Positions 8,868 to 17,334 of a stretch of DNA of 64,000 nucleotides are shown here, piece after piece. The DNA comes from Arenibacter antarcticus (GTDB lineage: Bacteria; Bacteroidota; Bacteroidia; Flavobacteriales; Flavobacteriaceae). The position numbers and the translations under genes were made by a program. Position 1 is the stretch's first letter. The number at the start of each line of letters is the position of its first letter. The notes under the pieces are model-generated. The model made no database searches. It was not told the DNA's origin and was given only the letters and a program-made list of their open reading frames with translations. The stretch spans positions 4,016,001 through 4,080,000 of the forward strand of contig NZ_CP166679.1 in assembly GCF_041320605.1 (NCBI RefSeq). Direction: 5' to 3'.

Positions 8868-10352
8868 TTGAGAATTCTAGACCGATATATATTATCGAGT
8901 TTCCTCTTTAATTTTTTCAGCTCGTTCGTAATACTGATGTTTATCTTCGTATTTCAAACGATCTGGCTTTTTATTGATGATTTTGCAGGTAAGGGATTAG
9001 ATATCTTTATTATCGGAAAATTCTTGTTTTACCTAATGCCTAACCTAATGGAACGGGTAATTCCGTTAACGGTACTACTTTCATCTATCTTGACCTTTGG
9101 GTCATTTGCAGAGAATTATGAATTTGCCGCCATGAAGGCCTCGGGTATATCCCTTCAAAGGGCTATGCTTACGCTTATAGTATTTGTTACATTTTTGGGC
9201 GGGGTCACTTTTTACTTTGCAAACAACATCATCCCAATTTCGGAACAGAAAATTTATAATTTACGAAGGAATATAGCCAAAGTTAAACCCGCAGCTATAA
9301 TTTCTGAAGGGGTATTCAGCGATTTGGAAGGCACCGATATGAATATGAAGGTGGATCGGAAATTTGGAGATAAGGATCGTTTCTTGGATAATGTAATTAT
9401 CCATAATAAATCCAGGTCAAGCGTAAATACTACGGTAATTAAAGCAAAATCAGGAGAACTAATTAGTAGCGAGCAATCCGATATTTTACAACTAGTGCTT
9501 AAAGAGGGGCATTATTACGAGGAAATGCCCACTACCAACAATAAGGAAAAATTAAAATATCCGTTTACCAAGGCCAATTTTAAAACCTATACTATAAACA
9601 AGGATATTTCAGATCTAAACGATGTGGATCTAAATGAGGAACGGGACGTTAGTACGGATAAAATGAAAAATATTTCCCGTTTATCCAAGGATATAGATTC
9701 TCTTAAAGAAGACAATGCAAAGGTGGTTAAGGCGTTCTCTAAAAGCATTGTAAACAGAATTGGGGCCTTTATGTTCGTGAGCAAGCCAGATTCCCTATCC
9801 TTAATAGCTATTGCAAATAAAAAAAAGGAACGAGATTCTCTAGGCACTACTGTTTCATTAGACAGTATTATTACGCTATATCCTGAGTACCAAAAAATGC
9901 AATTGCTATCTACTGCAAAAACTTCCACTGCCAATATTTTGACCACTATTCAAGGAAAGAAAAAGGAATTACAAATCAAATATAAGATCTATCGCCTACA
10001 TATTTTATCACTACATAAAAAATATGCACTGGCCCTATCTTGTATTATCCTCTTTTTTGTTGGTGCACCTTTAGGGGCCATAATTAGGAAAGGCGGACTA
10101 GGCTTACCTATGGTTATTGCCATTGTGCTATTTCTTACCTATTATTTTATTGGAGTTTTTGCTGGTAACTATGCCAAAGAGGGTAATATTCATCCAATCA
10201 TAGGGGCATGGCTTTCTACTTTAATAATGTTACCTTTAGGTGTTTTTTTAACTAGACGGGCAACCGCAGATAAAGGGCTAATATCCGGAGGAAATATCGT
10301 GGATTATTTTAAGAAATTGTTTAAAAAGGTGATTAAAACTGCAACAAAATGA
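8868..10352 (+). CDS. LptF/LptG-type LPS export permease (YjgP/YjgQ family)
   Basis: Inner-membrane component of the lipopolysaccharide export ABC system. The 494-residue protein has three N-terminal helices (about 8-125), a large periplasmic beta-jellyroll-like region (about 130-375) and three C-terminal helices (about 385-470), the LptF/LptG layout. The middle domain is longer than in enterobacteria. The start is a TTG at 8868, four bases after the lolA stop; no upstream ATG fits. Its stop overlaps the ribBA start in ATGA. LptF and LptG cannot be told apart here. Confidence 0.88.
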   Translation: MRILDRYILSSFLFNFFSSFVILMFIFVFQTIWLFIDDFAGKGLDIFIIGKFLFYLMPNLMERVIPLTVLLSSILTFGSFAENYEFAAMKASGISLQRAMLTLIVFVTFLGGVTFYFANNIIPISEQKIYNLRRNIAKVKPAAIISEGVFSDLEGTDMNMKVDRKFGDKDRFLDNVIIHNKSRSSVNTTVIKAKSGELISSEQSDILQLVLKEGHYYEEMPTTNNKEKLKYPFTKANFKTYTINKDISDLNDVDLNEERDVSTDKMKNISRLSKDIDSLKEDNAKVVKAFSKSIVNRIGAFMFVSKPDSLSLIAIANKKKERDSLGTTVSLDSIITLYPEYQKMQLLSTAKTSTANILTTIQGKKKELQIKYKIYRLHILSLHKKYALALSCIILFFVGAPLGAIIRKGGLGLPMVIAIVLFLTYYFIGVFAGNYAKEGNIHPIIGAWLSTLIMLPLGVFLTRRATADKGLISGGNIVDYFKKLFKKVIKTATK

Positions 10353-11491
10353 CAACTAAAGTGGAAGATACCATTGTGTTAAATACCATTGAAGAGGCTA
10401 TTGAGGATATTAGACAAGGGAAGGTGATAATTGTAGTGGATGATGAAAATAGGGAAAATGAAGGGGATTTCTTGGCTGCTGCAGAATTGGCTACCCCAGA
10501 ATTGATCAATTTTATGGCCACCCATGGCAGGGGACTCATCTGTGCTCCGCTTACCGAAGGTAGATGCAAGGAGCTTGGCTTGCATATGATGGTTCATAAC
10601 AATACGGATCCATTGGAAACTGCATTCACGGTTTCAGTTGATTTAAGAGGTCGCGGGGTGACTACGGGTATTTCAGCAGCAGATCGCGCAAGTACGATTA
10701 AGGCGTTGACCGATGAAAGTATGAAGGCCCATGATCTAGGAAGGCCTGGGCACATATTTCCTCTTGTCGCCAAAGAAGGCGGCGTATTAAGAAGAACGGG
10801 GCATACCGAGGCTGCAATCGATTTCGCCCGTTTAGCTGGACTAAAACCAGCCGGTGTTATTGTTGAAATTATGAACGAAGATGGCTCCATGGCCAGATTA
10901 CCCCAATTAATAAAAGTAGCCCAAACATTTGATCTTAAAATTGTTTCCATCGAATCTTTGATCGCTTATCGTATGGAGCACGATAGTCTTATTCGTAAAA
11001 AGGAAGATTTTAATATTGTAACGAGGTTTGGCGAATTTAGATTGAGAGCATATCAGCAGACCACCAATAATCAAGTTCATATAGCATTGACCAAGGGAAC
11101 TTGGAAAAAAGATGAAAAGGTGCTTACACGGATCAATTCGACCTTAATAAATAATGACATCCTCGGTACCTTAACGAATAACCCAGACAAGAAATTAGAG
11201 GACATGTTCAACGCCATCAATACAGAAGGTAAGGGTGCTATAGTGTTTATTAACCAGGAATCCGAATCCTTAAATCTATTGGGTAGATTAGGGGAATTAA
11301 AGGAACTCCAAAAACAAGGAATTTATAAGGCTCCAAAAGTAGATATGGATGCTAAAGATTTTGGTGTAGGAGCTCAAATTCTACATGATATTGATATCTC
11401 CAAAATTAGACTTTTAACCAATTCCACTGCTACAAAACGTGTTGGAATTGTGGGGTATGGTCTTCAAATTGTGGACTATGTGACTTATTAA
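10349..11491 (+). CDS. ribB: RibBA: DHBP synthase with degenerate GTP cyclohydrolase II domain
   Basis: Riboflavin biosynthesis enzyme. Residues about 8-205 are an intact 3,4-dihydroxy-2-butanone-4-phosphate synthase (DDENRENEGDF, HGRGLICAPLT, RTGHTEAA). Residues about 207-380 match the GTP cyclohydrolase II fold (RFGEFRLRAYQ at the start) but lack the zinc-binding cysteines: where the family has a CxxGD...CDC pattern this protein reads NSTLINNDILGTLTNN. The second domain is thus probably inactive as a cyclohydrolase, and only the RibB activity can be claimed. It starts in a 4-base overlap with lptF and ends the operon. Confidence 0.9.
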   Translation: MTTKVEDTIVLNTIEEAIEDIRQGKVIIVVDDENRENEGDFLAAAELATPELINFMATHGRGLICAPLTEGRCKELGLHMMVHNNTDPLETAFTVSVDLRGRGVTTGISAADRASTIKALTDESMKAHDLGRPGHIFPLVAKEGGVLRRTGHTEAAIDFARLAGLKPAGVIVEIMNEDGSMARLPQLIKVAQTFDLKIVSIESLIAYRMEHDSLIRKKEDFNIVTRFGEFRLRAYQQTTNNQVHIALTKGTWKKDEKVLTRINSTLINNDILGTLTNNPDKKLEDMFNAINTEGKGAIVFINQESESLNLLGRLGELKELQKQGIYKAPKVDMDAKDFGVGAQILHDIDISKIRLLTNSTATKRVGIVGYGLQIVDYVTY

Positions 11492-11772
11492 TTATAGAAT
11501 AACTTTAAGTAGTCTCTGAATGTTAGAAAGGCAATTTCTTGGAATAGTATATCTACCAGTATACTCAATTGAATCTGGCTTAGAACTTTAAGTGGTTAAA
11601 TAGTCCATAGAATTGGACTACGCATACCTATAAATTCACAAACAATAATTTATTTCAGACTCCCCCTTGCCCTTTCTGGAAAACGAACCCAATCAACTAA
11701 ACCCTGTTGCTTTATTACTAAAAACAGCACACTCTCTTCATTAAAACAGCTACTGGATTAATAAATTAATTT

Positions 11773-12969
11773 TTAGTTGATAACGCTTTTTATTGCATTT
11801 ATCATATTCTCTGCTCTTTGTTTAACCTCCTCCTCTGTCCATCCCAATTTTATTAGGCAAGAAATATTTCGTCCTACCCAGTGGTCAGACTGTGAGAAAT
11901 TAGATTTGCTGAAATCTGTGAGTCCGTTTTTAATTTGATCGGATAGCGGGCTCAAACTATTCAGATTCTTTAAATGGCTCCATTTTTTATAGTAATGCCA
12001 ATTATTGTCATACCAATAAAAACAAGCATCCACGCCGTTTTCAGATAAAGCCGAAATGACGTTTCGGGCCAACTCTTCTGTAGGCATGTAAAAATTTAGG
12101 AAAGAATAGTTTTCTACCCCATTTTCCGGAACCCTTCTAAATGCAACCCCAGGAAGCACATCTAAGGCCGACCGTAAGATGGTATAATTCTTTTTTTGGA
12201 TATCGATAAAACTATCCAATCTATCTATTTGCGCCAATCCTACAGCTGCGTGTAATTCAGAAATTCTATAATTATAACCAAGGATTGGGTGGTTCTCCGC
12301 TCCCCTATCGTTTCCTATATGATCGTGACCATGATCGGAGAACTGATGGGCTGTAGTATAAAATTCCTCATTATTTGTAATTAGAGCACCCCCTTCCCCA
12401 CAGGTGATGGTTTTTACATAATCAAATGAAAAACAACCAAGATCACCATAACTCCCCAGTGGCTTGCCCTCATAGCTGCCTCCTATGGCTTGGCAGGAAT
12501 CTTCTACCATCAAGAGGTCATGTTGGTCGCAAATTGCCTTTAGAGCGGCTAAATCAGCCATTGAGCCGCACATATGAACGGGCATCACAACTTTAGTCTT
12601 CGTGGTGATTGCTTTTTCCACTGCTTTTGGATCTAGGGTAAGGGTGTCATCAACATCTACCAAAACGGGAATTGCACCTACGGACAAAACTGCCTCAAAA
12701 CTTGCTACAAAGGTAAAAGTGGGTATTATAACCTCATCCCCCGCCCCAACCTTTGCACAGGCCAAAGCTACGGTTAAGGCAGCTGTGCCACTACTTAGCA
12801 AATGGGCGTGATTTACCTGCATTCTATTTTCAAGGGCCTTCTCCAGTTCTTTGGCCTTCCAATGTCCATTTCGCATTCCATCAAAACCGTATCGCATCAA
12901 CACTCCTGAATCCAATACATCGTTAACTTGTGCTTTTTCCTTTTCTCCAAAAAGTTCAAAACCTGGCAT
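11773..12969 (-). CDS. DegT/DnrJ/EryC1/StrS family aminotransferase
   Basis: PLP-dependent aminotransferase that usually aminates keto-sugar nucleotides, or related cyclitols and sugars, for polysaccharides or natural products. The Schiff-base lysine is K186 in the FSFDYVKTITCGEGG segment, with the cofactor Asp in VEDSCQAIGG (156-165). The 398-residue length is normal. It is a lone gene with no nearby glycosyltransferases, so the substrate is unknown. The nitroreductase gene lies 37 bases upstream on the same strand and may share its transcript. Confidence 0.88.
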   Translation of the reverse strand: MPGFELFGEKEKAQVNDVLDSGVLMRYGFDGMRNGHWKAKELEKALENRMQVNHAHLLSSGTAALTVALACAKVGAGDEVIIPTFTFVASFEAVLSVGAIPVLVDVDDTLTLDPKAVEKAITTKTKVVMPVHMCGSMADLAALKAICDQHDLLMVEDSCQAIGGSYEGKPLGSYGDLGCFSFDYVKTITCGEGGALITNNEEFYTTAHQFSDHGHDHIGNDRGAENHPILGYNYRISELHAAVGLAQIDRLDSFIDIQKKNYTILRSALDVLPGVAFRRVPENGVENYSFLNFYMPTEELARNVISALSENGVDACFYWYDNNWHYYKKWSHLKNLNSLSPLSDQIKNGLTDFSKSNFSQSDHWVGRNISCLIKLGWTEEEVKQRAENMINAIKSVIN

Positions 12970-13006
12970 ATTTATATTTATTTTATTTTGATTGAAACTC
13001 AGTTGC

Positions 13007-13639
13007 TTATGAAATATTGATAATACTATCCTTTAGATTTTTTCTCACCTTTTTAAGGGCCGCGAACATATCATCCTTCGCCCTGTACCCGACAGGAAGG
13101 ACCAGCACCGAGGTAAGTTTCCTTTTCTCCAGTCCCAAAAGTGTATCATAGCCAGATGGATTAAAACCCTCCATAGGACAGGAATCTACCCCTTCCAGGG
13201 CACAAACGGTTAATAAAGTTCCCAAGGCAAGATAGGCTTGGTTTGTGGCCCAAACCCGTACTTCGTCCATCTCTTTTTTAGAAAAACTATCCACCAAGGC
13301 CCCTTTAAAAGGATTGAGGATTTCATCCGAGGTATTTCGGATCTGTTGTACCCTTTTAAAATAGTCGTGAATAAATTCCTTATCGATTTGCTGTTCTATG
13401 CAAATGACAAAAACATGGGATGCTTGTGCTACCTGTTGCTGTCCGTAGGTATGTCCTACTAATTCCTTTTGAAGTTTTTTATTTTGAACCACTACCAGCC
13501 TAATAGGCTGAAGTCCGAATGAAGTTGCCGTTAGATTAAAGGCATTCTCTAGTATTTCCCGTTTTTCCGGAGTCAATAATTCATCAGAATCGAATTTTTT
13601 AACTGCATAACGCCATTCCAATTGCTTTTTAATATCCAA
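13007..13639 (-). CDS. NAD(P)H-dependent nitroreductase family oxidoreductase
   Basis: FMN-binding oxidoreductase of the nitroreductase superfamily (NfsB-like), 210 residues. The N-terminal RYAVKKFDS, the SFGLQPIRLVVV flavin-binding segment and the CPMEGFNPSGYD segment are typical. Substrates could be nitroaromatics, quinones or dihydropteridine; none can be assigned. It shares strand and short spacing (37 bases) with the DegT gene downstream. Confidence 0.86.
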   Translation of the reverse strand: MDIKKQLEWRYAVKKFDSDELLTPEKREILENAFNLTATSFGLQPIRLVVVQNKKLQKELVGHTYGQQQVAQASHVFVICIEQQIDKEFIHDYFKRVQQIRNTSDEILNPFKGALVDSFSKKEMDEVRVWATNQAYLALGTLLTVCALEGVDSCPMEGFNPSGYDTLLGLEKRKLTSVLVLPVGYRAKDDMFAALKKVRKNLKDSIINIS

Positions 13640-13976
13640 ATCGCTAATCTTTAATTTAAAAATCTATATTCTAGGAGGTATGATGCCTGGTCTACTACTC
13701 CCTTCCCCAAATATCCGACAATTCGCAATACACGCGGTCAATTTATGACCCTATTACAAATTCCTGCTGGATTGTCAAAGTTAAGCCTATTTCCTAAATC
13801 GGCTAAGCAATAGACCCGAAAAGAAATACTACTACTGTGGTATTTATTGCATTAAGAAAACACATCTGTTTAATTTTTGATAGGGGTTATGCTTAAATTG
13901 TAACTGAGGTTTTAAGAAATAGTAAATTAAAAAAAATAAAAGTTCAAAATCATTTTATTAAGTTGAAAAAGGTTTC
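13640..13976. other. Intergenic stretch between nitroreductase and tRNA-Ser
   Basis: AT-rich spacer of about 340 bases. It holds the divergent upstream regions of the nitroreductase gene and tRNA-Ser. I see no gene or stable structure in it. Confidence 0.6.
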
Positions 13977-13984
13977 TATATTTG
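13977..13984 (+). promoter_or_regulatory. tRNA-Ser promoter -7 box
   Basis: TATATTTG is a perfect TAnnTTTG match ending 10 bases before the mature tRNA 5' end. No matching -33 TTTG is visible at the usual distance. Confidence 0.55.
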
Positions 13985-13994
13985 CACCCGCTAA

Positions 13995-14079
13995 GGAGAA
14001 ATGGCAGAGTGGTCGAATGCGGCAGTCTTGAAAACTGTTGAGGGTCACACCTCCGGGGGTTCGAATCCCTCTTTCTCCG
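13995..14079 (+). tRNA. tRNA-Ser (anticodon UGA)
   Basis: An 85-base tRNA with acceptor arms GGAGAAA (13995-14001) and TTTCTCC (14072-14078) plus discriminator G. The anticodon stem GCAGT/ACTGT encloses the loop CTTGAAA, with TGA at 14029-14031, which reads UCA-type serine codons. A long variable arm (GAGGGTCACACCTC region) is as expected for serine, and the T-loop is GGTTCGAATCC. CCA is not encoded. A terminator follows at once. Confidence 0.97.
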
Positions 14080-14104
14080 CTTAGGAATAGTCAAATTCCA
14101 CCGA

Positions 14105-14143
14105 AAGGCCCGTAAACACTACGTTTACGGGCCTTCTTCATTT
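14105..14143 (+). terminator. Terminator after tRNA-Ser
   Basis: GGCCCGTAAAC (14107-14117) pairs with GTTTACGGGCC (14123-14133), extended by two A-T pairs, with a 5-base loop and a T-rich tail. Confidence 0.85.
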
Positions 14144-14238
14144 TATACAATATCGTATAATAGCGAATTCCAAAAGGCTAGCAAATCCAATTCGTATTTG
14201 TGTATCCTAAATTTACTTTGGGAAAGGGCGAAAAACTT

Positions 14239-14544
14239 TTAGTGAAATTGGATGAGATGAATGGTGCTAGGGATGTGGGATGGAGGTTGGGGAAATAAAA
14301 GATTATGGTCATTTTCAAAGGTTCTCTTTATGAAGTAACTTCCAAGAGAAGGTCTCAATAATAAATCTTTCTCAATTCGATAGTTTTCACAGATTGCCTT
14401 AACGTACACCGTAATATTATCATGGTTCAAAATTTCTTTGATTTCCTTGACAACCGCGGGCGAATCACCCGCATAAAACTGATTATCCATAAATGTTTCC
14501 CCGAGAACAGACACGTTTCCTGAGCAACTATTTATAAAAATCAA
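14239..14544 (-). CDS. Hypothetical small protein, doubtful
   Basis: An open frame of 101 codons with no family I recognise. The middle (MDNQFYAGDSPAVVKEI onward, residues about 19-80) has a protein-like composition with alternating charged and hydrophobic residues. The ends are poor and the start is uncertain; an internal ATG at residue 19 is as likely. It may be a remnant or a chance frame. Confidence 0.3.
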   Translation of the reverse strand: MIFINSCSGNVSVLGETFMDNQFYAGDSPAVVKEIKEILNHDNITVYVKAICENYRIEKDLLLRPSLGSYFIKRTFENDHNLLFPQPPSHIPSTIHLIQFH

Positions 14545-14702
14545 TTAAAAAAAAGGAGGGGGATGGCATACTACTCTAGAAATATCCGGTTCAATATGCT
14601 GATTTACATATAGGTAGCCCAAAGGTAAACTGAATAGATTCGCAAATATATAAATGATGATTTTCACCTTTACCATGTAACAAAATAAGAATACTGTTAC
14701 TG

Positions 14703-14999
14703 TTAAGGATTATAAATTTCATAGTCTATTTCAATAAAATCGATTACATCCTTTGACCAATATTCTTCAATAAATTTGGAATGTTCTGGATTATTGGAGT
14801 AGTTATCATAAGTTATTTGATTGACAAAATCCATTGATATGCCGTAATCAAAAGTGTTCATTGAATTGGTTTGTTTAAGAATTTTAAAATTAAGCACTCC
14901 CGGTAATAGACCAAGTTTTTTTACTGCTTCAAAGAAGCGTTTTTTTCTCTCTGAACCTTTTACATGTTTTAAATTAAAAATAACCGAATGATGTATCAT
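14703..14999 (-). CDS. Dabb (stress-responsive alpha/beta barrel) family protein
   Basis: A 98-residue protein beginning MIHHSVIFNLKH, the characteristic start of Dabb domains (dimeric ferredoxin-like alpha/beta barrel), and keeping the family spacing to YDNYSNNPEHSKFIEEY near residue 70. Members are found in stress responses and, in Bacteroidota, in sugar or cyclitol catabolic clusters. It lies on the same strand downstream of the TIM-barrel and PVC-type genes and may belong to that pathway. It has no signal peptide. The biochemical role is unknown. Confidence 0.75.
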   Translation of the reverse strand: MIHHSVIFNLKHVKGSERKKRFFEAVKKLGLLPGVLNFKILKQTNSMNTFDYGISMDFVNQITYDNYSNNPEHSKFIEEYWSKDVIDFIEIDYEIYNP

Positions 15000-15261
15000 G
15001 ATAATTATATTATAACCCTTATGTTTTTAAACCGTACGATAGTTTTTGGAGTATAGTTTCTAAATTCCCTTTGTTGTTTGAAAATATGGAAAAACGAACA
15101 AAAGATTGAAATTCACCAAATAAAGTTTTATATTGACTGAATACCCACCTTAAGAATTGATAAGCGATACTTCAAATGTATTAATTGGCAGGATCCCTTT
15201 AAAAAAGCAAGTACTTATTATTTTAATTCTGGAATGAATAATTAAATTTAGGCTGAGTTAC

Positions 15262-16127
15262 TCAATTGGTTAACTCTCTTAAATATTTCACTGCATATTT
15301 CACATCACCCAGATTATTCTCCCAATCGTGCTCGCATTCGATATATATAGGTCCGGTATAATCCTGTCGATCTAGTTCTTTCAGTATAGCATCATAATCT
15401 ATTACTCCGGTTCCAACCTTTACATCCTGAGCATCCATATTTCCCGCCTCATCGAGGTCCTTGGCGTGAATTCCGACTAGATGACCCTCCAAAATCTTCA
15501 AACATTCTACAGGATCTAACCCACTACGAGCCCAATGCCCCAAATCGCCGCATGCTCCTAAATTGGGTCGGCCTTTTATCGCCACCAAAACAGAATCTGG
15601 ATGCCAATATCGGCTCTTTCCTCGAGCATGTTCATGGATAGCTAATTTTATTCCGCTCGTTCCCCCAAACTATCCAATAGATTCAAAAATTTGGGTTCTG
15701 GTTCACCTACTAAAAAATCAATATCCAGTATTCTTCCAATCTCGAAGAACTTAATCCATTCTTCCTGCGTCTTTGCATCGGCATATATAGAAGGCATTCT
15801 CAACCCCTTTTCATCGATGATTCTCTTCATCTTTTGAAGTTCCTCATCATTCAGATTTTGCATCGTTTTATTCTCAAAATCTTCGCCCAGCTTATGAAAG
15901 AAGAATCCTTCGACAATTTCTGCTCCCGCCCCCTTTGATTTATCTAGCGTTTCGTGAAATGGAAACCGGTTAAAAGAGTACAGGGCCACGCCAATCTGAA
16001 TTCCTCCACTTGCATTATCAGCTGCTATCTCACCGGATGCTTTCTTTCCGTTCGAACCACAGGACCATAATATCGTTAAAGTAAAAATAGCCGTAATTAA
16101 AGCGCCAAAATAACTTTTCTGATTCAT
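15262..16127 (-). pseudogene. Sugar phosphate isomerase/epimerase-like lipoprotein, frameshifted
   Basis: A TIM-barrel (xylose isomerase-like) lipoprotein read in two frames. The 5' part (16127-15648) encodes an SpII signal (TILWSCGSN), the barrel start GVALYSFNRFP and a stop at 15648-15650. The 3' part carries IHEHARGKSRYWHPDSV, GACGDLGHWARSGLDP, HAKDLDE and IECEHDWEN, metal- and substrate-site segments of the family. Adding one A near 15650-15652 joins the two frames as ...ERAEIKLAIHEH..., giving about 288 residues. It is thus a one-base deletion in an A-rich run, or a sequencing error. It lies 191 bases downstream of another TIM-barrel gene. Confidence 0.85.
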
Positions 16128-16318
16128 ATCTTTTATTTAATAAGTTAACTTTCAATAACCACTCTCCCCGTCGACCCCATCATGTCAAGAACTATGTCCT
16201 TGCAAATGCCATTAGAAGAAAACGGCTTTCATTCCAGCCATCTTTTTCCTTTCATGGGAAAGGATAAGGAGCTAGTCAAAAAAAAAACAAAAGAAAGGCC
16301 AATTTCAATTTTTTCTGT

Positions 16319-17248
16319 TTACTTCGGATCCACCTCTCGATATGCTTTCAATGCAGCCTTGTCTCCTTCCTCTCCATTACCGCTTATTCCATGTTCAAGC
16401 CCTACAAATCCCCTGTAGCCCTTATCTTGAATGTGTTGCAATACATTCTTGAAGTTAATCTCACCTGTCCCGGGCTCGTTTCGACCAGGGGTATCTCCAA
16501 TCTGTATATACCCAATCTCATCCCAGGCATAATCCATCGTAGGAATCAGATTTCCTTCCTGTATCTGAACATGATAAACATCGAACAATATTTTTACACT
16601 TGGGCTTTGCACCGCTTTGGCCATGGCATAAGCCTGAGGTATTTCGTGCAAAAACATACCTGGATGATTAATTTTATGGTTCATTGTTTCCATCACCATC
16701 ACCAATCCATGCGGTTCATATATTTCTGCTACCTGCTTTAACAGTTCAATAGCATTGGCCATCTGAAAATCCCATGGCAACTTCGGATCAGCCACCCCCA
16801 ATACATTATGGATATATTTTGTATCCATGCGTTTTGCTATTTCTACCGATTCCCTTACTTCCCTCAATACCCTCTCTCTTATAGCTTTATCTTTTCCCGC
16901 AAAGGTGACTTCCTTAAACGACATCGTCCCTACAAACTGGCCAAAATCCATTCCCAGACGGTCCATTACCCGTTTGATCTCTTTCTGTTCGCTCACAGTA
17001 CTTCTCGACAACCAAGTACTCTCCCAGGCTCTGAATCCACTATCATATCCCCACTCGAGCTGCTCCTCGAAGCTCGCCCCATCCCCTTGATTAAATATAT
17101 CGAAGTCTGGTGAAAATTTCATATTAAATGGAGCCATGGCATCGAATGGTTCCAAATGCTCAGGTTCGTTGGATAAGGCCCTTCCTGAAAACAGCGTCAG
17201 GGCTGCTCCTCCTAGCATTCCGTTTCGTAAGAATTCTTTTCTGTTCAT
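16319..17248 (-). CDS. Exported TIM-barrel protein, hydroxypyruvate isomerase/sugar epimerase-like
   Basis: A 309-residue protein of the xylose isomerase-like TIM-barrel superfamily. The N-terminus NRKEFLRNGMLGGAALTLFSG resembles a Tat-like signal peptide, so it probably acts in the periplasm. Barrel signatures include VMETMNHKINHPG (Glu), ILFDVYHVQIQEGN (Asp and His), YIQIGDTPGRNEPG and FVGLEHGISG (Glu), matching the metal ligands of hydroxypyruvate isomerase and related enzymes. It sits 86 bases downstream of the PVC-type cytochrome gene in what looks like one operon. The substrate is unknown. Confidence 0.8.
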   Translation of the reverse strand: MNRKEFLRNGMLGGAALTLFSGRALSNEPEHLEPFDAMAPFNMKFSPDFDIFNQGDGASFEEQLEWGYDSGFRAWESTWLSRSTVSEQKEIKRVMDRLGMDFGQFVGTMSFKEVTFAGKDKAIRERVLREVRESVEIAKRMDTKYIHNVLGVADPKLPWDFQMANAIELLKQVAEIYEPHGLVMVMETMNHKINHPGMFLHEIPQAYAMAKAVQSPSVKILFDVYHVQIQEGNLIPTMDYAWDEIGYIQIGDTPGRNEPGTGEINFKNVLQHIQDKGYRGFVGLEHGISGNGEEGDKAALKAYREVDPK

Positions 17249-17334
17249 TTTTTTATTTTTTTAACACTCTAAATTTTATAAACCAGGCTTAACAATTTCA
17301 CGGGCAGTACATCTCCTTCAAAGCCTCCAAATAC

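Noticed and set aside
16182..17113. Several open frames on the plus strand opposite the TIM-barrel gene.
   Set aside because: They are antisense to a well-supported gene, overlap one another and have no protein-like pattern.
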